Assembly: GCA_016858145.1 (NCBI GenBank)
Contig: JAEHOE010000007.1
Location: 1,722,349 to 1,786,348 of the forward strand
Source: Edaphochlamys debaryana
Taxonomy: Eukaryota > Chlorophyta > Chlorophyceae > Chlamydomonadales
Direction: 5' to 3'
Length of the DNA: 64,000 nt
Positions 36,301-45,832 of this stretch are shown piece by piece. The first letter of the stretch is position 1, and each line of letters opens with the position of its first letter. The translations under genes and the position numbers were made by a program. Under the pieces are notes generated by a model. That model was not told the origin of the DNA. It worked only from the letters and a program-made list of their open reading frames with translations, and ran no database searches.

Positions 36301-37757
36301 GGGCTGAGCCTGGCGGCGGAGCTGCGCCTGCGCGTGGCGCTGCGGCAGTGGCAGCAGGCGGTAGAGGCGGCGGATGCACTCCTGCAGGTGGGCTGGGGGG
36401 AAGGGAGTGGGAAAGGAAGGGATTAAGGGCTGGAGGCGCGGAAGCTTGACGTGCGTGGCAGGCGGCGCGGGGTGCGCCGCATTCGAGATGCTGTTCAGCT
36501 GATGCTTCCCTGCGAGAGGGGCAGGCTGGGAGCGAGCAGACTGTGCCTTACGGACACAACCGTCGCCCCGAGCGCAGGGCTTCTCGCGGCAGCCGCCCGC
36601 CGGCACCTTCAAGAGCGCTGCCGCGGCTGCGGCGTTTGGCTCCAGCTACGGCGGCGCCGGGGGCTGGGGCGGCGGGCGCGGCCCGGCGTTGGGCGAGGAG
36701 TTCGTGGACTTCAGCCAGGCGGCTGGAGGCACGCCGGCTATTGGTGGGTTGGCGTAGGGCGCGGACACTCCGCATAGTGCAGCAAGAGTACCGTAACACT
36801 TGCTACCGCGTACCACGCCTTGCTGCTGTAGTCGCACTTGCACTTCCTATCGCCTTCCAATCTCGGTCCGCTCGCTGTCTCACACCCGCCGCTGCCTCGC
36901 CCCTGCCCGCAGCCCCCGCGCACCCCGAGGACCTGGACTGGACGCAGCCCCTGCGCGCCGCCACCTCCTCCGCGCGCGCCGCCGCCACCGCCTCCATCGC
37001 CTCGCGCCCACTCGGCCCCTCGCTGGCCACGCCCTCCGGCGCCGGCACTGCCGGCCCGGGCTCTGGCTCCGCGGGCCCCCTGGCGCCGGAGACCGTGGGC
37101 CTGGTGCTGGGGCTGTGCGAAGACCTGTCCCGCGCGGGCCTGCTGGACGTGGCTCGCAGCCTGGCCCGGCAGCTGCTGCCGCACGCCGTTGCGCTGGGCG
37201 GGGAGGCCATGCGGGCGTTGGCGGTGGTCATGGCGCAGGTGGGGACGGGGGAGGGGGACGGCGGGGATGGGGGCGAGGGAGGGGCAGCGAAGAGAGGATC
37301 AGAGGCAGGGTGGATGGGCCCTGCACCATGCCGTCCCCCTTGCATCATGGTCAAACCCAGATCCTTCCGGTACCTCTTCCCCCGCCACTGGCACCCTCCG
37401 ACCGGCCACCTCCAACCTTTGACCTCCATACCGATCCCGCTGCCCCTGACCACTCCCCAGGCCGGCATGAAGACGGACCTGCCCACGCTGGCCCACTCTG
37501 TGGCTGCGGGCGCGGAGCCGCTGGGCCGCGAGTCGGCGGCGCTGCTGGCGGCGCTGCTGTGCGGCCACACCTCCCTGGTGCAGGACGCACTCAAGGACGG
37601 CGGCTGCTCGGCGCTGGCGGCCATGCAGGCGCGCGTGTTCGGGCTCAGCACCGCGGACGCGGGCTGGGCGGCGTGGCGGCGGCAGCTGGCGGCGGCCACC
37701 ACGCCCGGCGCGGCGGCGGCGCTGGGCAGGCTGGAGGTGTCGTTACCGGCGGCGTGA
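30320..37757 (+). CDS. TWD40-1: TWD40-1-like WD40 subunit of the TSET/TPLATE complex, about 1210 aa, 22 exons
   Basis: Exons: 30320-30358, 30447-30539, 30666-30857, 31278-31366, 31646-31961, 32201-32302, 32546-32717, 32862-32905, 33094-33277, 33378-33535, 33710-33838, 33967-33993, 34112-34257, 34472-34568, 34696-34815, 34940-35103, 35272-35412, 35580-36010, 36188-36387, 36578-36743, 36913-37238, 37461-37757; all phases agree. The N-terminus (FHPVLPWVVSATKSDHVSVW after the MLSLKLFHPAGDK opening) closely follows the land-plant TWD40-1 pattern of HP..PW.V.A..SDHVSVW. Further shared landmarks are VVDLV, VAVGCADGIVRCV, KAHDG, SDHRVCGLDPITLKE and a KKAEKLAEAARAAAEAAARA stretch. Beta-propellers occupy the N-terminal half, with an alpha-solenoid afterwards. 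TSET is an adaptor-like complex for plasma-membrane trafficking or endocytosis. The assignment rests on remembered similarity, not on an alignment. Confidence 0.85.
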
Positions 37758-37983
37758 GGGTGAAGGGGGCGGACAAGTCAAGAGGAGAGGGAAAGGTGGA
37801 GTATTGAGGAGGACGAGTGGAGAGTAGGGGGCGGTGAGATTGATGGCTGGAGCGTTGCGTGGACAGCCGCGCCATTGAGCGCTGGGGCACCAACAATGTC
37901 AGGCGGTGTCTGTCGACTGGATGGATGCATAGACCGATGCATACTATACGTAGTACGTCGGGCGCCCCTGTGAAGGATTCACT

Positions 37984-37988
37984 TGTAA
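37984..37988 (+). terminator. TGTAA polyadenylation word after the TWD40-1-like gene
   Basis: TGTAA occurs ~227 bases after the stop, and a second copy lies at 38032-38036. Both positions suit Chlamydomonas-type 3' end formation. Confidence 0.5.
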
Positions 37989-38036
37989 TTTGCTGTTCAC
38001 GGCCTCGCTGCTTCCGGTTAAAGGTGCAGCATGTAA

Positions 38037-39314
38037 GAGCCCAAGGCCTTCTCGCCGCCGCCATCCACGCCCCGACAGGGTGCCCCCGCTGGGGATGGGA
38101 CACCGCCTGAGACCCGCTGCTTCTGGCCTGCTAAAGTGACCTGCGGCCCGAGTGCGAGAAGGCAGGGAGCCCAACCTACTGCATGGGGGGTATCTGGCCA
38201 TCAACATTCCCACACATCTCACACTTCGCCACTACCCAGCGGAGTCACACCCAGCAAGCTTGGCGGTCTCCTTGTCGGCCTTGAGCCTTAAATGACCCCA
38301 CACCGGTCACCTCTTCCATACGCATTCCTTCGGTCCAGCTTCTGCTCTAATACCTCTCATTGCGAAACCAAGACGGCAAAAACCTCATCACAACACTTGT
38401 GCTCCTAAACTGCGGTCGACACGCGCCATAACGGTTGAGAGTGCCTTCCACACTCTTGCCCATGGCCTGGTGGCCCCCACCTGCTGTCTGCTATCTATCC
38501 CGGTGAACCTCCCCACTGGCCACAGCTGCAATGATAAGCGTTTCCCCACGGGCCACAGTCAGCAAGCCGACCCTAACCCTGCCCCAACCGCCAGAAGATA
38601 ATGCAATCGGGGATTTACAGATACGCCGAGATAAATCAAGACTAGGGGAGACCCTGATCGAGACGTGGGCTGCCCAATCAGCAAGCCCTTAAAGGCACCC
38701 TAGCGGTGCCGAGTACAGCAGGCCCTCACCTGTGCAGAGGATCTACCCTAAAGCCGAGCGTGGTCTGCCCGCAGCTAGCCAACGAATCCTGCCGTGCTCC
38801 TGAATAACGGCCCGCTAATCAAGAAAGCCATGCACCTCCTCCCACTCCCCCTGCAGGTAAGATCAGGTCTGTCCTACGGGCAACCTTGGCCCATGTACTC
38901 CAGGCCGCAGAGAGATTGCTCAGTGGGACCATCCTGCACCTATGAACACTCATACACAGCAAAGTCAAGACCCGTCTTGAACTTGTCTGAGCTTCTGAAA
39001 GAACGCGGAAATGCAGAAAGGCATGTTAACTGCTAAGAGGAAGAAGAAGAAGACGAACTGTCACTGCCGCACCCAGGCTGCCCTTATTCAAGGAGAGGAA
39101 GAGATACCGAAGGCGCATGCCCGGGCCCTGATGGCCGCGGTGGCATGCAGCGCTGTGTCAGATAATTATTGGGGATGCCTGATACGCCTATCGCCTAGCC
39201 TGCCCTATTGCATTCACACATCAATGGTGTCGACATCCCTATACTTAATGCAGGCCGTCTTGCCGCGCCCTGCCGTCTGCACGAGAACTTCACGCGGCTC
39301 ACTCCAGTCCAGAC
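38037..39314. other. Convergent intergenic region in the loop
   Basis: The TWD40-1-like gene (+) and the third family member (-) converge here. Base composition is less GC-rich than in flanking genes. A plus-strand TTACA near 38616 could be the minus-strand polyadenylation word. No coding ORF was recognised. Confidence 0.4.
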
Positions 39315-41624
39315 CTAGGCCCGCAGCTGCTCCAGGAGCGCCCACCACTCGGCGTCCTCGTTGCAGCCGCCCATCTCTCCCTCGTCCGATGCGTCCGCCT
39401 GCAGCAAATCCGCCAGGTCGGGCAGAGCCCCAGCCACGGTACCCTCCTCCTGCCCTCCCTGCTCCACATGGGCCCAGGGTATGGCATCGACCACCCCATC
39501 AGGGTAACCCTGCTGCGGCCACGCCTGGGGCTGCTGACCGTACGGCCAATGGGACCACGCCACGCCCGGGTCCGTCTTCCACTGCTTGGCACCGGCGGCC
39601 GCGGCCGCAGACCAAAGCGACTGCGATGGCGGCTGCGGCTGCTTCAGCGCCGACGCGCCGGGCAGCTCGCTGCAGCTGCTGCTGTGGGGCATCAGCGGCG
39701 CCGAGGTCAGGACCGCGGCCGGCTGCATCGGCGTGACCTGGGGCTTGGCCGCGGCCCAGGCCAGGGGCTGTAGCTCCAGCATCACAGCCGCGTCGGCAGC
39801 GCCGCTGTCCAGCTCCCGCAGCAGCGCCTCGTAGACGCCCGCGGCATTGGCAGCCTCGCAGGGCTCGCCCTTCGCTTGATATGCATAGAGGGGCCCTGCA
39901 GCCGCCTCCGTGCAAGCAGCCGAGGCCGCTGCCGCCGCGGAGAAGCGTGGCGGCTGCCCGGTGCTGCAAGGCATCGGCTGCGCTGAGGCGCACGGGGAGC
40001 TGGGTCCGCAGAGCGGCAGGCAGCCGCTGGACATGGGGAAAACCGCGAAGCTGCACGGCAGAGGCCCGCACTGCTGGTCGGGATGGTGGCTGCAGGGGGC
40101 ACCGCAGTAGGCAGTAGGCTGGGGTTGGCAGGTCACTCGGGCGCCGCCTCCGCCCCCGGCGGCCACCGCCTGGCTCGACAAGCCGCCAGGGTGCTGGTAT
40201 GGGCACATCGGTGCGCCGCCATCGGAGACGCCAAGCGTGGGGTAGCCGAAGGACACGGGGCCCCAGTTGGCAGGCACTGGGCCCCAACCCCAGGTCCAGT
40301 GGGGTCCCGACCTGTCGCCGCCTCCGCCCATGCTCGTGGTGACAGCGGGAGGCTGGTAGGGGGCACTGCCGCCGCACGAGCCGCCGCCCGACGCAGGCGT
40401 GTGGCTCAGGGCCTCCGGCAGCAGGTTCTGCGAGCTGGCGGCCGCGGTGTTGGCTTGGGCGCCGGCACTTGTGGCGGGGCGGGCGGGCAGGGAGGGCTCG
40501 CCCTGGGAGCAGCTTGCGTGGCCGGAGGTGGCGGGCTGGGGGTCGGAAGCGCACCAGGCCAGGGTCTCCGCCTCGGCGTCACTGCCGCTGCTGGCGCAGG
40601 GTTCGCGGGTAGACCGCGCAGCGCCCTTGCGTGACGTGGGCTGCAGAGCGGGGCAATAGGGGCAAGCGCAGCGGGAGTGGGTCGTCAGGTAATGCGACAG
40701 TATGCGGGGTATCCGGTCCGCGGGTGGGGCATGCCTATCGTTCCCATAGTTGCGCAGGTAGGCCCTCTCATCTATGCAAGCGATGGCGCAGCGCGGCCCG
40801 TGTGCTGACCAAGAGGGGCTCATACCGGTACTCCACAGGTGTGGCCTACCTGTCGAGGGTTTCTTAGCTGCTGTCGGTATACCCGGAAGTAGTTCCGCAC
40901 TGAGGTGGAGGAGAAAGCGGCATGACATAAAGTTATCCCCAGGGGCGCCTCGGAGATCATGCGGATTCTCGCCTCAGGAAGCAACCCCACCCTGCTCACC
41001 TTCCTCTGTAGAGCGCATGCCCTTTGCGTGGATGAGCATGTCGTCTAAGCTGGGACACTCCTGCCCCCAAGCAGCCAGAGCGTGTGCCTCGTGCCACCTG
41101 CGGCAGGGGCACGAAAGATGCGTTCGGGCATGTTTAGGCGCGGGTTGTTGGGGTGGGTGGGGTGGCACTCGTGAAAGAGGGTAGGTTGAGGGGTTTGCAG
41201 GCCGCGGTTCAGTCCAGCGGAGGGAGCATGGACGTGGTTGGCCCCTGGACCGTGGGTAAGCTGGACCGTGGTGGTGGAGCTGGGTGCGGGCCGGGGTGGT
41301 TGCCGCGGTTTCGGGGCCGCCCCTTCCGTCCCCTTCTCATCACCAACCCGCAACTAACGGCGCGGACTTACTCGCATATCTGGGCCTTGCAAGGCCGCTT
41401 TCCGATTCGCTCATACTGCGCTCTCCACCAGGTGTTGAAAGGGCCTGCCGGAAACACAGTTGCCCGACAAACTGTCAGCGGCATGTCAAGCGCACTGCCG
41501 GGACAGGGGCAACGGTGCAGGCGCGACCCCACTCACTCCAGAATCCCGCCAGCTTCTTGGGCCTCAATCCTCCAGCCTCCTCCCCAAGCTCGGCGGCCGG
41601 ACGCTTCCGATATGGTCCCGGCAT
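39315..41624 (-). CDS. Putative DNA-binding protein of the W-W/YFRxYR family, loop copy, about 586 aa
   Basis: Exons 41537-41624, 41372-41444, 41000-41097 and 40850-40899 are firm and in phase from the ATG at 41624. The last exon starts near 40766 and ends at 39315, but its acceptor is uncertain; an AG near 40767 keeps phase but has a weak pyrimidine tract. Exons 2, 3 and 4 are 73, 98 and 50 nt, identical in length to those of the two arm copies. The domain reads GFWSPFNTWWR, then KRPCKAQ, EWHEAHA, SLDDMLIHAKGMRST and VRNYFRVYRQQ. The tail is Gly/Pro/Ser-rich with a Cys pair (CACPYCP), shares the LLRELDSG motif with the arm copies, and ends in an acidic EWWALLEQLRA. This copy is clearly older in divergence than the arm pair. 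Function is inferred as transcriptional. Confidence 0.68.
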
Positions 41625-43026
41625 GGCCTCCAACGGACGCCTCTGCAATTATTTCCCCTTCTGCGATGGCCAAAGACACATTACACATCAGCGTATTGGT
41701 ACCCACGTCAGAGTTCTGTGGAACGCTGCGGTCGCGCGACACGATGGTGCTCTTGCATCCGCACTAAGGTCCTCGACGACGCGCACCCACCGTTCCTAAA
41801 TAGCTCTAGAGTGTCGAGATAATAATAGGACGGCGAAGCAACGCAGTCTGCACTCAGCCGACTCTGGGTTTCGGGCAGTTCTGTGCGGCGTTGCTCGCAG
41901 TTGTCGACGCTGAACATGTAAGAACATTAGCCAAGTAAAGCTTATGACTTGACAGGAACGCATGCGGCTTATGTATAGCTATTCCGCCTTACCAAACCCC
42001 GCCTACCTTTCGCCAGCTTCGTCAGTACGGCGGCCGTACAAGTGTTTCGGGGCGCCCGCTCTCCGCATCTCGGGGGATCCCACGTTCCCAGTCTAATCAG
42101 TCTAATCAGTAGGTGGTATGTCGCGTCGTGATGTGAGTGATGCGTGAAAGGCTGGGGCCGTGGCCCCGTGGGGCGGGAAGGCTGGGGCGCGTTGAGGCGA
42201 GTTGGGACAGAGACCAGCTGGGCACCTGGCACGTTTTGGTGAACAGAAGTAGGTTCTAAGTAGGTTCTGTGAAATTCGTTGTGCGGGCCCAGCAGGGAGA
42301 CTGCATTACACGACCCCTACAGGGCCCTCATCCCGTTGCGCAGCGCTGGGAGCACGGGGCACACATCTCACAATAGCGTCTGCCTCCCACCTCACAGCAC
42401 GTTCGATGAGGAGTTCGTAACGCTCCACCACCAAGCCAACACACATGATGCACTTCGGTTTGGCTCGGCGGGCTGCACATCAACTTCGATTAGACCCTAC
42501 AGCTTCCGAGTGAGGACCGCTCAGGTCGCAAGGGACACATGAACCGAGACTCAAATCCATACCCATCATCACTGCGCCGGCGGTCACTGCCGCGGCAGCC
42601 ACTCTGCCCCTGCACACCGCTAGTTACCAGAGCAGGTCACACCTCTAGTCACTCTACGGACGGGCTTTCGGTGCACACCGTACAGTCAAGCAGTGGATCA
42701 CGCGGCTTGATGTGGTCATGCGAATACCTACTTTTTGGGCTGAGCCCCCGGCGCGTAGCGCCTCGCGCGGAGCGCCAGCCGGGGTCCGAAAGCACTACGG
42801 GCCCGGGGGTAAGCATACAGCAACTGCAGCCTGCTTTTCTTGCTGAGCCGCCGCCCGTCAGGCTCTGCGGGCGGCGAAGCCCTCCAGGATTACCCCGTGC
42901 CTCCAGGGTTACCCCGTGCCTGCGTCAACGCATAAACATGTGTTTCACGCCTAGCCCGCGATGCCACAAGCTTCAGTTCCCTTACCCTTTCGCTTGTGAC
43001 ACCCCTGCCCAGATTGCGTCCGCCCC
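41625..43026. other. Gene-poor spacer between loop gene and right arm
   Basis: No coding ORF is convincing. TTACA at 42306-42310 could be a TGTAA signal for the minus-strand gene ending at 43027, though ~720 bases away. The palindrome-rich block next to the arm border is listed separately. Confidence 0.4.
42740..42930. repeat. Hairpin-rich GC cluster next to the inner border of the right arm
   Basis: At least three inverted repeats are visible: GGCGC-GTA-GCGCC at 42750-42762; an enclosing CCCCGGC...GCCGGGG pair spanning about 42745-42785; and GCCGCCCG...CGGGCGGC at 42850-42857 and 42868-42875. A 19-bp direct repeat, CCTCCAGGATTACCCCGTG then CCTCCAGGGTTACCCCGTG, follows near 42881-42920. The cluster sits ~100 bp from where homology with the left arm ends. 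Confidence 0.7.
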
Positions 43027-45072
43027 TCATAGCCTGGCCAGCATCGCCTGCCAGTCCCCCTCCCCCTCGCACAGGTGCCGGTCCGCCTTCAGGACCGCGA
43101 GCGAGGGGCACGGGACCCAGACGGCCCCGAAGCCGTAGCTGCCCCACTGCCCGGGCGTGCAGCCGCCCGGCCGGGAGGCGCCCGAGCTCAGCGGCTGGGG
43201 TTGCACCGGCTGGGGCCATGCGGGGCCGGAGCTCGCCGCAGCGGGCGCGGCGCACACCGCCGGCTGGGGCTCGGGCCAGGAGGGGCTTGAGCAGGCCGCC
43301 TGGGGCGTTGCGGGGTCCTCCGGCTGCGGTGAGTCGGCCTTGCCCTGCTGTGCCTCTGCCGGCGGCTGCAGCCACACACGGACCTCGGCATCCGCGGCGC
43401 ACGCCTCCAGATCCAGATCCCTGCCCAGATCTTGGTCCATGTCCATGTCCATGTCCATGTCCCCGCTCCCCAGCTCCTCCAGCAGGGCGTCGCACACCGC
43501 CGCATCCTCCAGCCCGCTGGCGCAGGCCTCGGCCTCGGCCTCGAGCGCGGGAGCGGGCAGGCTCTGGGCGACGGGGTACGACAGGGGTGCCGCCGCCGGC
43601 TCCTGGCAGCGCTTGGGCCGCTTGGCCGGCGGCTCCTCGGACGCAGAGGCGGGGCGGGGGCCGCACGAGGCGTGGGCACCAGACGAGGGCTGCGGCTGCG
43701 GGTGCGCGTACGCGTAGGCGCTGGCCGCAGAAGCGGGAGCGGCGGCGGGGCGCTGCGTGTCGCGCCATGCGGTCCCCCAGGCGTGTGCGGGGGCGGGGTG
43801 CGCCGGCGCGCGCGAGGGCCCAGCAAAGGCCGGGAACAGGTGCGGGAAGGCGTGTGACGGCCGCGGCTGCTGGGCGTAGCAGGGGAGGGCCGCGCGGGAC
43901 ACCACCGGGCGGACGCTGCCGCCGAGGCCGGTGGGGAAGGCGGAGGCGGAGCGGCCAGGGGAGGAGGCGGAAGCGGCAGACGCGCCGGTGGCGCCCGTAC
44001 TTTCATCCTCCTTCTGCCAGTTTAGGAGGCAGGCCAGGACCTCGAAGTTGATGGCGGAGGGGAGGGCGACGGCGGGGCCGTGGGGTGGCGCCAGCAGGCT
44101 AGGGGGTTGCTGGGGCGGGGCGGCGGGGCGTTGGGGCTGCAGGTCGGGCGGCGGCCTTGGCTGGGGCGCCGCAGCGGTGGTGCCGGCCTGGGAGCTTGGT
44201 CGGCGAGCGGACGGGGCATTGGTCTTGGCCTTGGCGGCAGCGCTGACAGGGCACGGGCACACGCCGCCGTCCTCTTCTGCCAGCTTGGTCCCATCGTCGA
44301 TCACTGCCTGGGATTGTGATCCAAGGATGGGAAAGGGAGGCCGTCAGCTTACAGCCTTAAGGCGCATGTACGCTTGTGGCAAGGGGCGGGGCAGCCTGTG
44401 CCCGGGCCCAATCAAGTGCCCGGGCTTACAGGCCCTGACCCCAGCAAGGCAGGTGCCTACCTTGTTGCCGTTCTTCTTCATCTCGCGGTATGCCCTGAAG
44501 TACTTCCGCACTGCGAGGGACCAAAGTCTTCGAGTGAGGCGGGCGCTGCAGGGTCGGTTGCTTGTGTCCAGCGGCTCCAGAAGCACAGATAGACCCAGCC
44601 CTGCACGACCGAACATCGGCGAGCTCACCCCTGCTCACCGTTCTCCGTGGACCGCATCCCCTTGGCGTGATTTTGCATCTCATCAACCGTGGGCGCGTCT
44701 TCGGGCCATTCGCTGGACGCGTGAGTCTCGTGCCACCTGCGGGGCGAGGGCGGGGCCGGAGCACACACGGCATGGTGAGAACCTGGCTGGCGACACCTGA
44801 TGATGTCTGTCGCGCAGCAACAAGACATATTCCTCACTCTGCGATGTCCTTTGTGCTTGGTCGTTTGCCCTTGCTCTCCAAAGACTCGCGCCACCACGAG
44901 TTGAAGGGTCCTGGAGGCCAGCCGGGACCAGGACGCACGCGGACATGACGACCAGCCCAGCCCGACGCACGCACACAAAAAGCGACAACTGCAGCCCACA
45001 CTCACCCCAATATCCGTCAAGTCTCCTCGGCTTGCTCATTCGTTGTCCGGACGCGACGTCGCGGCTTGCCAT
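43027..45072 (-). CDS. Putative DNA-binding protein of the W-W/YFRxYR family, right copy, 522 aa
   Basis: Exons are 45006-45072, 44838-44910, 44639-44736, 44461-44510 and 43027-44307, with the same lengths as the left copy in the domain (67, 73, 98, 50 nt). The domain and its introns are essentially identical to the left copy, with one visible change near the start (GPRMSK versus GQRMSK). The tail differs more: KEDESTGATGAS versus KEDESTADVSPS, and the acidic stretch is expanded to GDMDMDMDMDQDLG. The reading frame is open throughout, so both copies look functional. A downstream acidic segment and the conserved GDWQAMLARL end are kept. Function is inferred as transcriptional; the family is not recognised. 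Confidence 0.72.
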
Positions 45073-45832
45073 CCCCGATCGCAGAATTGCTTCAGCCGGC
45101 TCGACCAAAACGAACGCGACGTCTGAGACTGCAAGAACGGTGATAGAGGATCAGTTGCAGAGAGTCAGATCGCAAAGCGACGGGAGGTGGCCAGGCGACG
45201 AAGCATGCCTCCATTCACCAGGTCCTGGCCCGGCGCGTCCAAACGGCCACAGACCTTGGCGAGCTCACGTTTCGAATTATGCTTGTGTTAGATCCGGGCG
45301 CGGTTTGCAGTATTGGCTTGTGGGTTGCCCCGAAGTGAAAGTATGGGTTTGCACGGGTTTTAGCTGAAGCTGTGTGCTTTCGCGAGCAGGTCTGGTGACT
45401 GTTAATAGAGTTGAAATTAAGCTCTATTGCGTCGGGTTAGGGCTCGGGAGGCGGCCTGCAGGTCCTTTTTGGCCCCGGCTTACTTCGCGGTACGGCGACG
45501 ACTCCACATGATCGCTCACCACGTAAATGATAGCGCTAACAATATCATTAGCTTGTACCATCACTGCGGCTGGCTGTGGAGGCACCTGGCCGGCCTTGGG
45601 CGCTCCAATGGATGAGCACGACTCCATCCTTCCTCAGCCAGCCGCTCTTCGCTCGCAAGGCTTGCCAACATGCCATAATGGTCTGCATACGCACATCGAT
45701 TGACTTGATTTGTTACCGAGTCTTTGATCCGCAGTCTGGTCCCCTGTGCGCGTTTCTGAAGCCGTGGAGGGATATGCCCAGACCCGCTGAGCCCTGACCC
45801 ACCAAGGCCCTCCTTGTTGACCGACGTCGCCG
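45073..45832. other. Inter-gene region within right arm
   Basis: This is the counterpart of 26048-26762, clearly diverged by substitutions and small indels. It contains the putative promoter of the downstream gene. A small frame at 45424-45627 was considered and rejected. Confidence 0.45.

Noticed and set aside
38794..39036. 80-residue plus-strand ORF in the loop
   Set aside because: No splice context, no homologue recognised, and it lies in the expected 3' region of the minus-strand gene.
42996..44051. 351-residue plus-strand ORF
   Set aside because: It is antisense to the right-arm gene tail; its left-arm equivalent is likewise only a shadow.
45424..45627. 67-residue minus-strand ORF in the right-arm inter-gene region
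   Set aside because: The left-arm equivalent starts with a similar MES.SSIGAPKA but stops after ~26 codons, so the frame is not conserved between arms. It lies where 3' flank and promoter are expected.
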